Source of the DNA: Eubacteriales Family XIII. Incertae Sedis bacterium
GTDB lineage: Bacteria > Bacillota > Clostridia > Peptostreptococcales > Anaerovoracaceae
Direction: 5' to 3'
NCBI GenBank assembly: GCA_031287295.1
Contig: JAITTH010000160.1
Span: forward strand, 1 to 11,955
Length of the DNA stretch: 11,955 bases
Shown piece by piece: positions 6,686-11,955 of the stretch. Numbering within the stretch: the stretch's first letter is position 1; the number at the start of each line of letters is the position of its first letter. Below the pieces are notes generated by a model. It saw nothing but the letters and a program-made list of their open reading frames with translations, had not been told where the DNA came from and made no database searches. Position numbers and translations under genes: made by a program.

Positions 6686-7773
6686 ACAGATGCCCCCTCT
6701 CCCGTCGTTTTTGAAGAATCTTTTGCCCAGCGTACTCGATATCGGATGAAGAAATCGCTGCCCAGCACAAAGAATAAGATAACGCCTTGTACAACCTGCG
6801 CAAGCGCAGAGGGAACATGCATGGAAAGTTGAATGTAGTCGGCACCTTGAAGCAGAACCGCAAAAGCCAGGCATACAAAAAGGGTCGCAATTGCATTGAG
6901 ACGCGCAAGCCACGCAGTGATGATTGCCGTAAACCCATAATTTCCGGAAATGGTGTAGACCAGTGTTTTTTCAACGGCAGAAGCCTGAATCATGCCGACA
7001 AACCCGCAAAGCCCCCCGGAGATGAGCATCGCCGTGATAATAATCGAGGGAACGTGCATCCCGGCATAGCGCGCGGTATTGAGACTTTCTCCGACAACCG
7101 CGATCTCATAACCTTTTTTCGTATAATTCATGAAGAAAAACACCGCAACAACAAGCAGCAGTGCGAAAATCCACCCGATATGGACGCCTGCAACCTTCGG
7201 AAGCACTCCGTTGTCGGTAAAACGAGGAATTCTCGGAAACCCCTTTGCCTCCGGGTCTCTCCAAGGACCGTATTGCAAATACGAGACATATTTTATGGCG
7301 ACATAGTTCATCATTAAGGTGAAAATGGTTTCATTTGTTCCCATCTTCGCCTTGAAGAGCGCAGGAATAAGCCCCCAAATGCCTCCGGCAATTGCGCCCG
7401 CCATTGCCATGAGAAGAAGCAAGAGCGGCTTTGGCAAATCGCCGAAATTCAGCGCGACAAAAGAGGATGCCAATGCCCCCATCATGATCTGACCTTCGCC
7501 ACCGATATTCCAAAATTTCATTTTAAACGCGACCAAAATACCCAAAGAAGCAATGATGAGTGGAATCGCACGCACAATGGTCTGTTTGATACGAATGTCC
7601 GTTCCAATCGAACCACGCACAATCGTAGAAAAAACTTCGAGCGGATTCAAATTGAAAAACAACATGACGATTCCGGCGAAAACCAAGGAGAGCACAACCG
7701 CAATCAGTTGAATCATCACCGTCTTTTTCTTCGAAAGGTCGCCACGCTTTATTATTTTTATCGGACTTTTCAT
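6682..7773 (-). CDS. Nucleoside ABC transporter permease (first, NupB/YufP-like)
   Basis: First permease of the BMP-type nucleoside importer, in the cytoplasmic membrane. The 363-residue product begins with a basic segment (MKSPIKIIKRGDLSKKK) and then TM1 (about 20-40). It has the BPD_transp_2 hallmark FWNIGGEGQIMMGA (87-100) and the segment GTNETIFTLMMNYVA. The ATPase-contacting loop is KKGYEIAVVGESLNTARYAGM. The ATG at 7773 overlaps the stop of the ATPase gene (ATGA) and has GGAGG at good spacing. The N-terminal extension and greater length compared with the second permease are normal for this subunit type. It is translationally coupled at both ends by 4-bp overlaps. Confidence 0.91.
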   Translation of the reverse strand: MKSPIKIIKRGDLSKKKTVMIQLIAVVLSLVFAGIVMLFFNLNPLEVFSTIVRGSIGTDIRIKQTIVRAIPLIIASLGILVAFKMKFWNIGGEGQIMMGALASSFVALNFGDLPKPLLLLLMAMAGAIAGGIWGLIPALFKAKMGTNETIFTLMMNYVAIKYVSYLQYGPWRDPEAKGFPRIPRFTDNGVLPKVAGVHIGWIFALLLVVAVFFFMNYTKKGYEIAVVGESLNTARYAGMHVPSIIITAMLISGGLCGFVGMIQASAVEKTLVYTISGNYGFTAIITAWLARLNAIATLFVCLAFAVLLQGADYIQLSMHVPSALAQVVQGVILFFVLGSDFFIRYRVRWAKDSSKTTGEGASV

Positions 7774-9311
7774 GCGGTACCTCCGGTCCGGGCGGCACGA
7801 AATCCTTCTTCCAATCCCACCGTCATCATATATCCGATGGCTTCCTTTGTTGTCTCTTGCGCATTGACAAGCCCTGTAACCTTTCCGCCGGAAAGAATCA
7901 GGATTCTGTCGCATAAATCGAGAAGGACATCCAAGTCTTCTCCGACAAAAATAATGCCTACACCATTTTTTTTCTGGTCATTGAGCAAATCATAAATCTT
8001 AAAGGATGCTCCAATGTCGAGTCCGCGCACGGGATAAGCTGTAATGAGCACCTTCGGCAAAATGTCGATTTCGCGTCCGAGCAACACCTTTTGGATATTG
8101 CCGCCGGACAACCTTCTTACAGGCGTTGTGATTCCCGGCGTAAGCACCTCAAGGGACTCCACAATGCGCTTCGACTTGTCGATGCTGGACTTGCGATGCA
8201 GCAGCACCCCTTTCTGCATGCGATAATCTTTTAACACAACATTGTGGACGATGTCCATGGAGGCAACCAAGCCCATCCCCAGACGATCTTCCGGGACGAA
8301 GCCCATGCGTATGCCGAGCTTGTATATTTCGTACGGGTCTTTTCCGACGATGTCTTCGCCTTCGAACAAAATGTTCCCTCCGGACGCTTGCTGCAGCCCG
8401 CAGATTACCTCGCAAAGTTCCTTTTGTCCGCTTCCCGCAACCCCTGCAATGCCGAGTATCTCGGATGTTTTAAGTTCGAAGCTCACATCGTTGAGCATTT
8501 CGTGCTTTTCTTTGTCGAGGACTGTAACATGCGAAAAGTTTAGCAGCGCCTTTTTTTCGGCAACCTCTTCTCGTTTTATTTTCAACTCCACGCGACGCCC
8601 AACCATCATCTCGATAAGCGTCGGCACTTTTACATCTTTTGTTTCTATTGTATCGATGGATTTCCCTTGCCTCAGCACGGTAATCCGATCGCTAATTTCC
8701 ATGACTTCATTCAGTTTGTGGGTAATGATAACGACTGCGCAACCCTGCTCTTTCATGTTGCGAATGATGCGGAAAAGCTGTTGAATCTCTTGCGGCGTAA
8801 GTACGGCCGTCGGTTCATCCATGATGAGAATACGTGCCCCTCGATATAGAACTTTCACGATTTCCAGCGTCTGCTTCTCACTGACAGACATTTCGTATAC
8901 TTTCTTCGCCGGGTCTATCTCCAAACCATATCGCTCAGATATCTCCTTGATTTTTTGATGTGCATCTTTTCGGGACAGGAGGAACTTCCCCTTCTGTCCA
9001 ATGATGATGTTGTCTGCTGCTGTCATAACATCAACAAGTTTGAAATGCTGATGTATCATACCGATGCCCATTTTGATGGCATCTTTCGGGGAGGCAATGT
9101 TCACCTGCTTTCCGTCAATCAATATAAAACCGCTGTCGGGGCGGTATATCCCCGACAGCATGTTCATCAATGTACTTTTCCCTGCACCGTTCTCACCGAG
9201 TAATGCGTGAATCTCGCCGTTCCAAACGGTTAGGTTAATGTTATCGTTGGCCGTGACAGTGCCAAAGGTTTTTGTGATGCGTTCCATGCGTATCGCAGGT
9301 GTAGACGTCAT
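7770..9311 (-). CDS. Nucleoside ABC transporter ATP-binding protein, two nucleotide-binding domains (NupA/YufO-like)
   Basis: Cytoplasmic ATPase of the nucleoside importer, 513 residues with two fused ABC domains. Domain 1 has Walker A GENGAGKST (39-47), a Q-loop region GMIHQHFKLVD typical of BMP-associated ATPases, signature MSVSEKQ (141-147), Walker B ILIMDEP (161-167) and switch His198. Domain 2 has a P-loop GIAGVAGSGQKEL (288-300) without the GKS/T lysine, signature LSGGN (401-405) and, in place of a classical Walker B, LITAYPVRGLDIGAS. A degenerate second domain is common in the family (QPTRGLD is usual; here YPVRGLD). I use the ATG at 9311 with AGAGG 7 nt upstream; a TTG codon directly before it has worse spacing. 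It follows the lipoprotein gene by 22 nt and overlaps the first permease gene by 4 bp. Confidence 0.93.
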   Translation of the reverse strand: MTSTPAIRMERITKTFGTVTANDNINLTVWNGEIHALLGENGAGKSTLMNMLSGIYRPDSGFILIDGKQVNIASPKDAIKMGIGMIHQHFKLVDVMTAADNIIIGQKGKFLLSRKDAHQKIKEISERYGLEIDPAKKVYEMSVSEKQTLEIVKVLYRGARILIMDEPTAVLTPQEIQQLFRIIRNMKEQGCAVVIITHKLNEVMEISDRITVLRQGKSIDTIETKDVKVPTLIEMMVGRRVELKIKREEVAEKKALLNFSHVTVLDKEKHEMLNDVSFELKTSEILGIAGVAGSGQKELCEVICGLQQASGGNILFEGEDIVGKDPYEIYKLGIRMGFVPEDRLGMGLVASMDIVHNVVLKDYRMQKGVLLHRKSSIDKSKRIVESLEVLTPGITTPVRRLSGGNIQKVLLGREIDILPKVLITAYPVRGLDIGASFKIYDLLNDQKKNGVGIIFVGEDLDVLLDLCDRILILSGGKVTGLVNAQETTKEAIGYMMTVGLEEGFRAARTGGTA

Positions 9312-9333
9312 CAAACTACCTCTTTCTCAGTTT

Positions 9334-10455
9334 CTATTTTCCGGAATTCGTCGCCGTAGCGCCTTCTACAAGGACTCCGTTCACTTCCCAAATTCCTGCT
9401 CTGTCGAGCGTTTCGCCCTCTTCTACCATGACATTGCCTTGATTGTCTTTAATCGGTCCGACAAAGATTTTCAGGGTGCCGTCTTTGATTTCTTTTTCGA
9501 GCGCCTCAACTTTTGCCTTTGCTTCGTCTGTGACATTCTTCGTCAGCGGAGCAAGGGAAATGTAACCGTCTGCCATGGTTCCATAATAGGATTCCGGCTT
9601 CCAGGTACCATCTTTGATTGTCTCGACAACCGAAATAAGGTAGGCATCATGATGCCAAACAGGGGCTGTGAGATAAGCATCCTCGAGACCTTCGAGTCCA
9701 CTGTTGTCCAGGTTGTATCCGATGGCAAACTTCTTCGCATCTGCTGCCGCAAGCTGTGGACCAGATGTATCGGCATGCTGTGTGATGACATCGCAACCCT
9801 GTGCAAGCAAGGCTTCCGCTGCCGACTTTTCTCCGGAAGGATCGTACCAAGATTTTGTGTAGGTGACGATAACCTGTGCATCCGGATTGACGGATCTTGC
9901 ACCGAGCGTGAACGCATTGATGCCGATGTTTACTTCCATGTTGTCAAACGCCGCAACATATCCGAGCTTGTTGCTCGTTGTCTGGAGACCCGCGATGACA
10001 CCCGAGAGGAATCTCGGTTCTTCCATGGCACCAAAGTAGTTGCCGAAATTCGTGTCATTGATATCGCTTCCTGAAAAATGCAGGAAGGTGACGTCGTCAT
10101 AGTCGCCTGAATTTGCCATTTCGAAAAGTGGCGTTCCGAAGCCATAGCTTGTTCCAACGATGACCGTACATCCGTTGTCGATGAGGCGTGTCGCTGAATC
10201 CTGAACGGCTTGCGTACTCTCTTCGATATTTTCTTCCCAGAGGCATTCCACTTCGTCTGCAAAATGCTCCTGCAACGCAACGGTTCCGTTGTGCTGTGTT
10301 TCGGTATAGCCCTTGTCATTGATGGAACCAATGTAGATGAAACCAATCTTTAGAACTTCATCTTTGTCATCTGTATCCGCCTTCTTTTCTCCGCAGGCAG
10401 AAAATGCAAAGACCATTGCAAATGCCAACAATAAAACCAACACTCTTTTCTTCAT
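9334..10455 (-). CDS. BMP-family substrate-binding lipoprotein of nucleoside ABC transporter
   Basis: Extracellular lipid-anchored binding protein that captures the transporter's ligand, by family most likely a purine nucleoside. The 373-residue precursor begins MKKRVLVLLLAFAMVFAFSAC, a lipoprotein signal with lipobox FSAC and the modified Cys21. The mature part opens with a charged linker (GEKKADTDDKDE), then KIGFIYIGSINDKGYTETQHN (37-57), the BMP/PnrA family start. Later marks are GTSYGFGTPLFEMA, YFGAMEEPRFLSGVIAG and the ligand-pocket region containing ITQHADTSGPQLAA. The ATG at 10455 has a strong ribosome site (GAGGAGGG). It sits between xpt and the ATPase gene, the usual lead position for a binding protein that is needed in excess. 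Confidence 0.94.
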   Translation of the reverse strand: MKKRVLVLLLAFAMVFAFSACGEKKADTDDKDEVLKIGFIYIGSINDKGYTETQHNGTVALQEHFADEVECLWEENIEESTQAVQDSATRLIDNGCTVIVGTSYGFGTPLFEMANSGDYDDVTFLHFSGSDINDTNFGNYFGAMEEPRFLSGVIAGLQTTSNKLGYVAAFDNMEVNIGINAFTLGARSVNPDAQVIVTYTKSWYDPSGEKSAAEALLAQGCDVITQHADTSGPQLAAADAKKFAIGYNLDNSGLEGLEDAYLTAPVWHHDAYLISVVETIKDGTWKPESYYGTMADGYISLAPLTKNVTDEAKAKVEALEKEIKDGTLKIFVGPIKDNQGNVMVEEGETLDRAGIWEVNGVLVEGATATNSGK

Positions 10456-10522
10456 AAAACCCTCCTCATTCCTCTAACTGTAAAATAAGTAATTCTTTAG
10501 CGTTTCCCATGTTGCAATTATA

Positions 10523-11098
10523 TCAAAAATAGATAACACCGTCCGCTATCTTTTTTACCACCGCGAGCGATTCCACACGAACGCCTTTTTCGCGTATTCG
10601 ATGTCCTCCGCCTTGGAATTCTTTTTCGATGACGATTCCCATTCCCACAACATTTGCCCCGGCTTGTCGCACAAGATCCACAAGGCCGGTTCCTGCTTCT
10701 CCGTGGGCAAGAAAATCATCAATGATGAGGACGTTTTCTCCGCTGGAAAGATACTTATCTGCGATTCGAATGGAAGAAACGATATTTTTTGTGAAAGATC
10801 GTACTTCTGCGGCATAATATCCTTCATTCATGGTGCTTGGCTGTTCTTTTTTCGCAAAGACCACCTGCGGATAATCAAAATGGCGTGCAGCAAACATTGC
10901 AACGGCGATGCCGGAGGCTTCTACGGTTAGAATCTTGTCAATTTTTTCGGCGACATCGTCAAAACGAAGGCGAAACTCTGCACCGATTTGTTCCATCAGT
11001 CTCGGGTCTATTTGGTGGTTTAAGAAGGAATCGACTTTTAGAATCTCTGTACCGAGCGCCAGCCCGTCTTTTATGATTCGCTCTTTTAGAATTTGCAT
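10523..11098 (-). CDS. xpt: Xanthine phosphoribosyltransferase
   Basis: Converts xanthine and PRPP to XMP for purine salvage in the cytoplasm. The 191-residue product aligns by eye with Bacillus Xpt over its length: GLALGTEILKVDSFLNHQID (12-31), the TVEASGIA segment (58-65), the PRPP-binding motif VLIIDDFLAHGEA (123-135), and QAGANVVGMGIVIEKEFQGG near the C-terminus. The ATG at 11098 has only a modest ribosome site (GAGG, 8 nt upstream). The gene heads the operon with the nucleoside importer; 67 nt separate it from the lipoprotein gene and no terminator is seen there. Adenine phosphoribosyltransferase is a less likely reading because KVDSFLNHQID is Xpt-specific. Unlike Bacillus xpt, no purine riboswitch is recognisable upstream. 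Confidence 0.94.
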   Translation of the reverse strand: MQILKERIIKDGLALGTEILKVDSFLNHQIDPRLMEQIGAEFRLRFDDVAEKIDKILTVEASGIAVAMFAARHFDYPQVVFAKKEQPSTMNEGYYAAEVRSFTKNIVSSIRIADKYLSSGENVLIIDDFLAHGEAGTGLVDLVRQAGANVVGMGIVIEKEFQGGGHRIREKGVRVESLAVVKKIADGVIYF

Positions 11099-11167
11099 AT
11101 GCCAGCCTCATGTGAAAAAATAAACGGTTTCAAGCGATAAATTTTGGATGCTACTGTGTAGGTATAA

Positions 11168-11202
11168 ATTATATCACCGGAAACTCATGGACCGCAATGG
11201 AA
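11168..11202 (-). promoter_or_regulatory. Promoter of the xpt-nucleoside transport operon with shared upstream element
   Basis: The minus strand has TTGCGG (11192-11197), an 18-nt spacer and a perfect TATAAT (11168-11173). Transcription would start near 11161, giving a leader of about 62 nt before xpt. The 22 bp at 11181-11202 are 21/22 identical to the element before tsaB (2807-2828). It sits just downstream of the tRNA-Lys terminator, so xpt does not depend on tRNA read-through. The leader itself shows only a small CTAC-ACA-GTAG hairpin and no recognised riboswitch. Confidence 0.65.
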
Positions 11203-11219
11203 TCTCAACAATCACGCGA

Positions 11220-11257
11220 ATCAATAAAAGACAGCCGTTTGGCTGTCTTTTATTGAT
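11220..11257 (-). terminator. Intrinsic terminator of tRNA-Lys (symmetric hairpin)
   Basis: Perfect 17-bp inverted repeat (11220-11236 with 11241-11257) and a 4-nt loop. On the minus strand the core is AAAAGACAGCC-AAAC-GGCTGTCTTTT, so the T-run is partly inside the stem. The stem begins at the last A of the tRNA CCA end. Because it is symmetric (A-run before, T-run after) it could act in both directions, but only the minus-strand tRNA reads into it here. Confidence 0.85.
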
Positions 11258-11332
11258 GGTACTCGCTCAGGGTCTCGAACCCTGGACACCCTGATTAAGA
11301 GTCAGGTGCTCTACCAACTGAGCTAAGCGAGC
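11257..11332 (-). tRNA. tRNA-Lys, anticodon CTT, with encoded CCA
   Basis: A 76-nt cloverleaf. The acceptor stem GCTCGCT pairs with AGCGAGT (G-U at the first pair), then come discriminator A and encoded CCA. The D arm is AGCTCAGTTGGTAGAGC. The anticodon arm CCTGA-CTCTTAA-TCAGG gives anticodon CTT (reads AAG). The T arm is CAGGG-TTCGAGA-CCCTG. Loop positions U33, U36, A37 and A38 are those required for t6A37, the modification made by the Tsa proteins encoded in this window. All arms pair well, so the gene looks functional. Confidence 0.97.
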
Positions 11333-11361
11333 ATATGCGGTATCGCAAAAATGCAATCCTA

Positions 11362-11390
11362 ATATTATCATTGCCCCTCTTTTGTGTCAA
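11362..11390 (-). promoter_or_regulatory. Promoter of tRNA-Lys
   Basis: A perfect -35 TTGACA (11385-11390), a 17-nt spacer and -10 TAATAT (11362-11367) lie on the minus strand. An overlapping GATAAT at 15-nt spacing is an alternative. The expected start is near 11355, about 22 nt before the mature tRNA 5' end. This is typical of a strong stable-RNA promoter. Confidence 0.7.
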
Positions 11391-11423
11391 TGAATTTTGC
11401 CCGGAAGGGTCTTAGAAAGTGTG

Positions 11424-11429
11424 TATAAT
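11424..11429 (+). promoter_or_regulatory. -10 hexamer before the MFS exporter gene
   Basis: A perfect TATAAT lies 6 nt before the ATG at 11436, so +1 would fall on or next to the start codon. No -35 of quality is found at 16-18 nt (TTGCCC lies 21 nt away), and the two positions before the required N of a TGN extension are GT rather than TG. The hexamer is plain; its use as a promoter is uncertain. Confidence 0.4.
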
Positions 11430-11435
11430 TAGGAT

Positions 11436-11955
11436 ATGAAATTCGATTCAAAAAAGAAAATCCCGCGTAAAGATATGCTCATGGTCGGAATTATTATCAT
11501 GGGAGGATTCGTTTCGGTCTTAAATCAAACCGTAATGTCTCCTGCGCTGCCCAGCATTATGCGCGACTTTCATATCTCGGCAGCGGAAGGACAGTGGCTT
11601 ACATCCATCTTTTTGCTTGTAAATGGATTGATGATTCCCATTACCGCTTGGCTCATCGGGCGTTTCAGTACCAGACAACTCTTCTTTGCGGCTATGATCA
11701 TCTTTCTCGCGGGAACTGCAATTTGCGCTTTTTCAACCAACTTTTCCATTTTACTGATCGGACGTATTTTGCAGGCTGTTGGTGCCGGCATTCAGCTGCC
11801 CTTTGTGTCTGTCGTCGTCATGCTTGTTTTCCCGAAAGAGAATCGGGGATTTGCATTGGGCATTGTCGGCGTCGTCATGGGTGTTGCACCCGCATTTGGT
11901 CCGACTCTGGCAGGTTGGCTTGTCGATCAGTGGGGATGGCATTATATATTCTTCG
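11436..11955 (+). CDS. MFS multidrug exporter, DHA2 (14-TM, EmrB/LmrB-like) type, N-terminal part
   Basis: Proton-driven drug exporter of the cytoplasmic membrane; the first 173 residues are in the window and the frame stays open to the edge. A basic cytoplasmic start (MKFDSKKKIPRKD) leads into TM1 (about 14-32) with LNQTVMSPALPSIMRDF (29-45), the DHA2 motif at the first outside loop. EGQWLTSIFLLVNGLMIPIT is TM2, LIGRFSTRQLFF (73-84) matches motif A, LIGRILQAVGAGI (107-119) matches motif B, and GVAPAFGPTLAGWLVDQWGW (149-168) is motif C of antiporters. The sequence style is close to Firmicute LmrB/MDR permeases; substrates cannot be told. The ATG at 11436 has only AGGA 2 nt upstream, which is too close for a normal ribosome site. 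It is the only plus-strand gene and diverges from tRNA-Lys. Confidence 0.9.
   Translation, partial: MKFDSKKKIPRKDMLMVGIIIMGGFVSVLNQTVMSPALPSIMRDFHISAAEGQWLTSIFLLVNGLMIPITAWLIGRFSTRQLFFAAMIIFLAGTAICAFSTNFSILLIGRILQAVGAGIQLPFVSVVVMLVFPKENRGFALGIVGVVMGVAPAFGPTLAGWLVDQWGWHYIFF

Noticed and set aside
6686..6913. Longer N-terminus for the second permease
   Set aside because: It is the shadow of the first permease's C-terminus; GTG at 6685 gives a GTGA overlap and the family start.
7774..7914. Longer N-terminus for the first permease
   Set aside because: The extension lies inside the ATPase gene, has no family likeness, and the ATG at 7773 has GGAGG.
10517..10522. TATAAT just after the xpt stop as an internal promoter for the lipoprotein gene
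   Set aside because: No acceptable -35 at 16-18 nt; a GCGGACGGTG resemblance to the shared element lies in xpt coding sequence at the wrong spacing.
11181..11202. The repeated element as an attachment site next to the tRNA gene
   Set aside because: It shows no identity to the tRNA 3' end, and no integrase or phage gene lies between the two copies; the 8.4 kb between them is ordinary housekeeping content.
11099..11260. Purine riboswitch before xpt
   Set aside because: None of the conserved aptamer junction segments is present on the minus strand and the predicted leader is too short.

Overview
This window is chromosomal DNA of a low-to-mid GC Gram-positive (Firmicute, probably anaerobic clostridial) bacterium. 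The evidence is the gene content: a xanthine phosphoribosyltransferase close to Bacillus Xpt, a BMP-family lipoprotein nucleoside ABC system, a PepV-type dipeptidase, strong AGGAGG-type ribosome sites and sigma-A-like promoters. The species cannot be fixed from the sequence alone. Nearly everything is on the minus strand, so the biology reads from right to left; only the last gene is on the plus strand.

Right end (11099-11955): a DHA2-type MFS drug exporter (plus strand, cut by the window edge) diverges from a tRNA-Lys(CTT) gene with encoded CCA. The tRNA has its own TTGACA promoter and a 17-bp-stem terminator. Directly downstream lies the promoter of the purine operon.

Middle (4995-11098): a purine/nucleoside salvage operon in the order xpt, BMP-family lipoprotein, double-domain ABC ATPase, two BPD_transp_2 permeases, and a 4-TM membrane protein of unknown role (possibly DUF1461/TIGR01906-like). 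The ATPase and permease genes overlap by 4 bp each. The importer would bring in nucleosides or bases and Xpt would convert xanthine to XMP. No purine riboswitch is visible in front of xpt.

Left (1-4911): a tightly packed chain of nfu (Fe-S scaffold), pepV (M20 dipeptidase), tsaE, tsaB, rimI, tsaD and lysA (cut by the window edge). TsaB, TsaD and TsaE are the transfer complex for the t6A37 modification of ANN-reading tRNAs; RimI is the usual passenger acetyltransferase. Genes overlap or abut by 1-8 bp everywhere except at tsaE/tsaB and tsaD/lysA.

The most unusual signal is a 22-bp element present twice (2807-2828 and 11181-11202, 21 of 22 identical). It is followed in both places, at the same 18-nt spacing, by a TAYAAT -10 hexamer. 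It therefore looks like a shared promoter/operator in front of both tsaB and xpt. No phage, IS element, CRISPR array or clearly new multi-gene system is visible.
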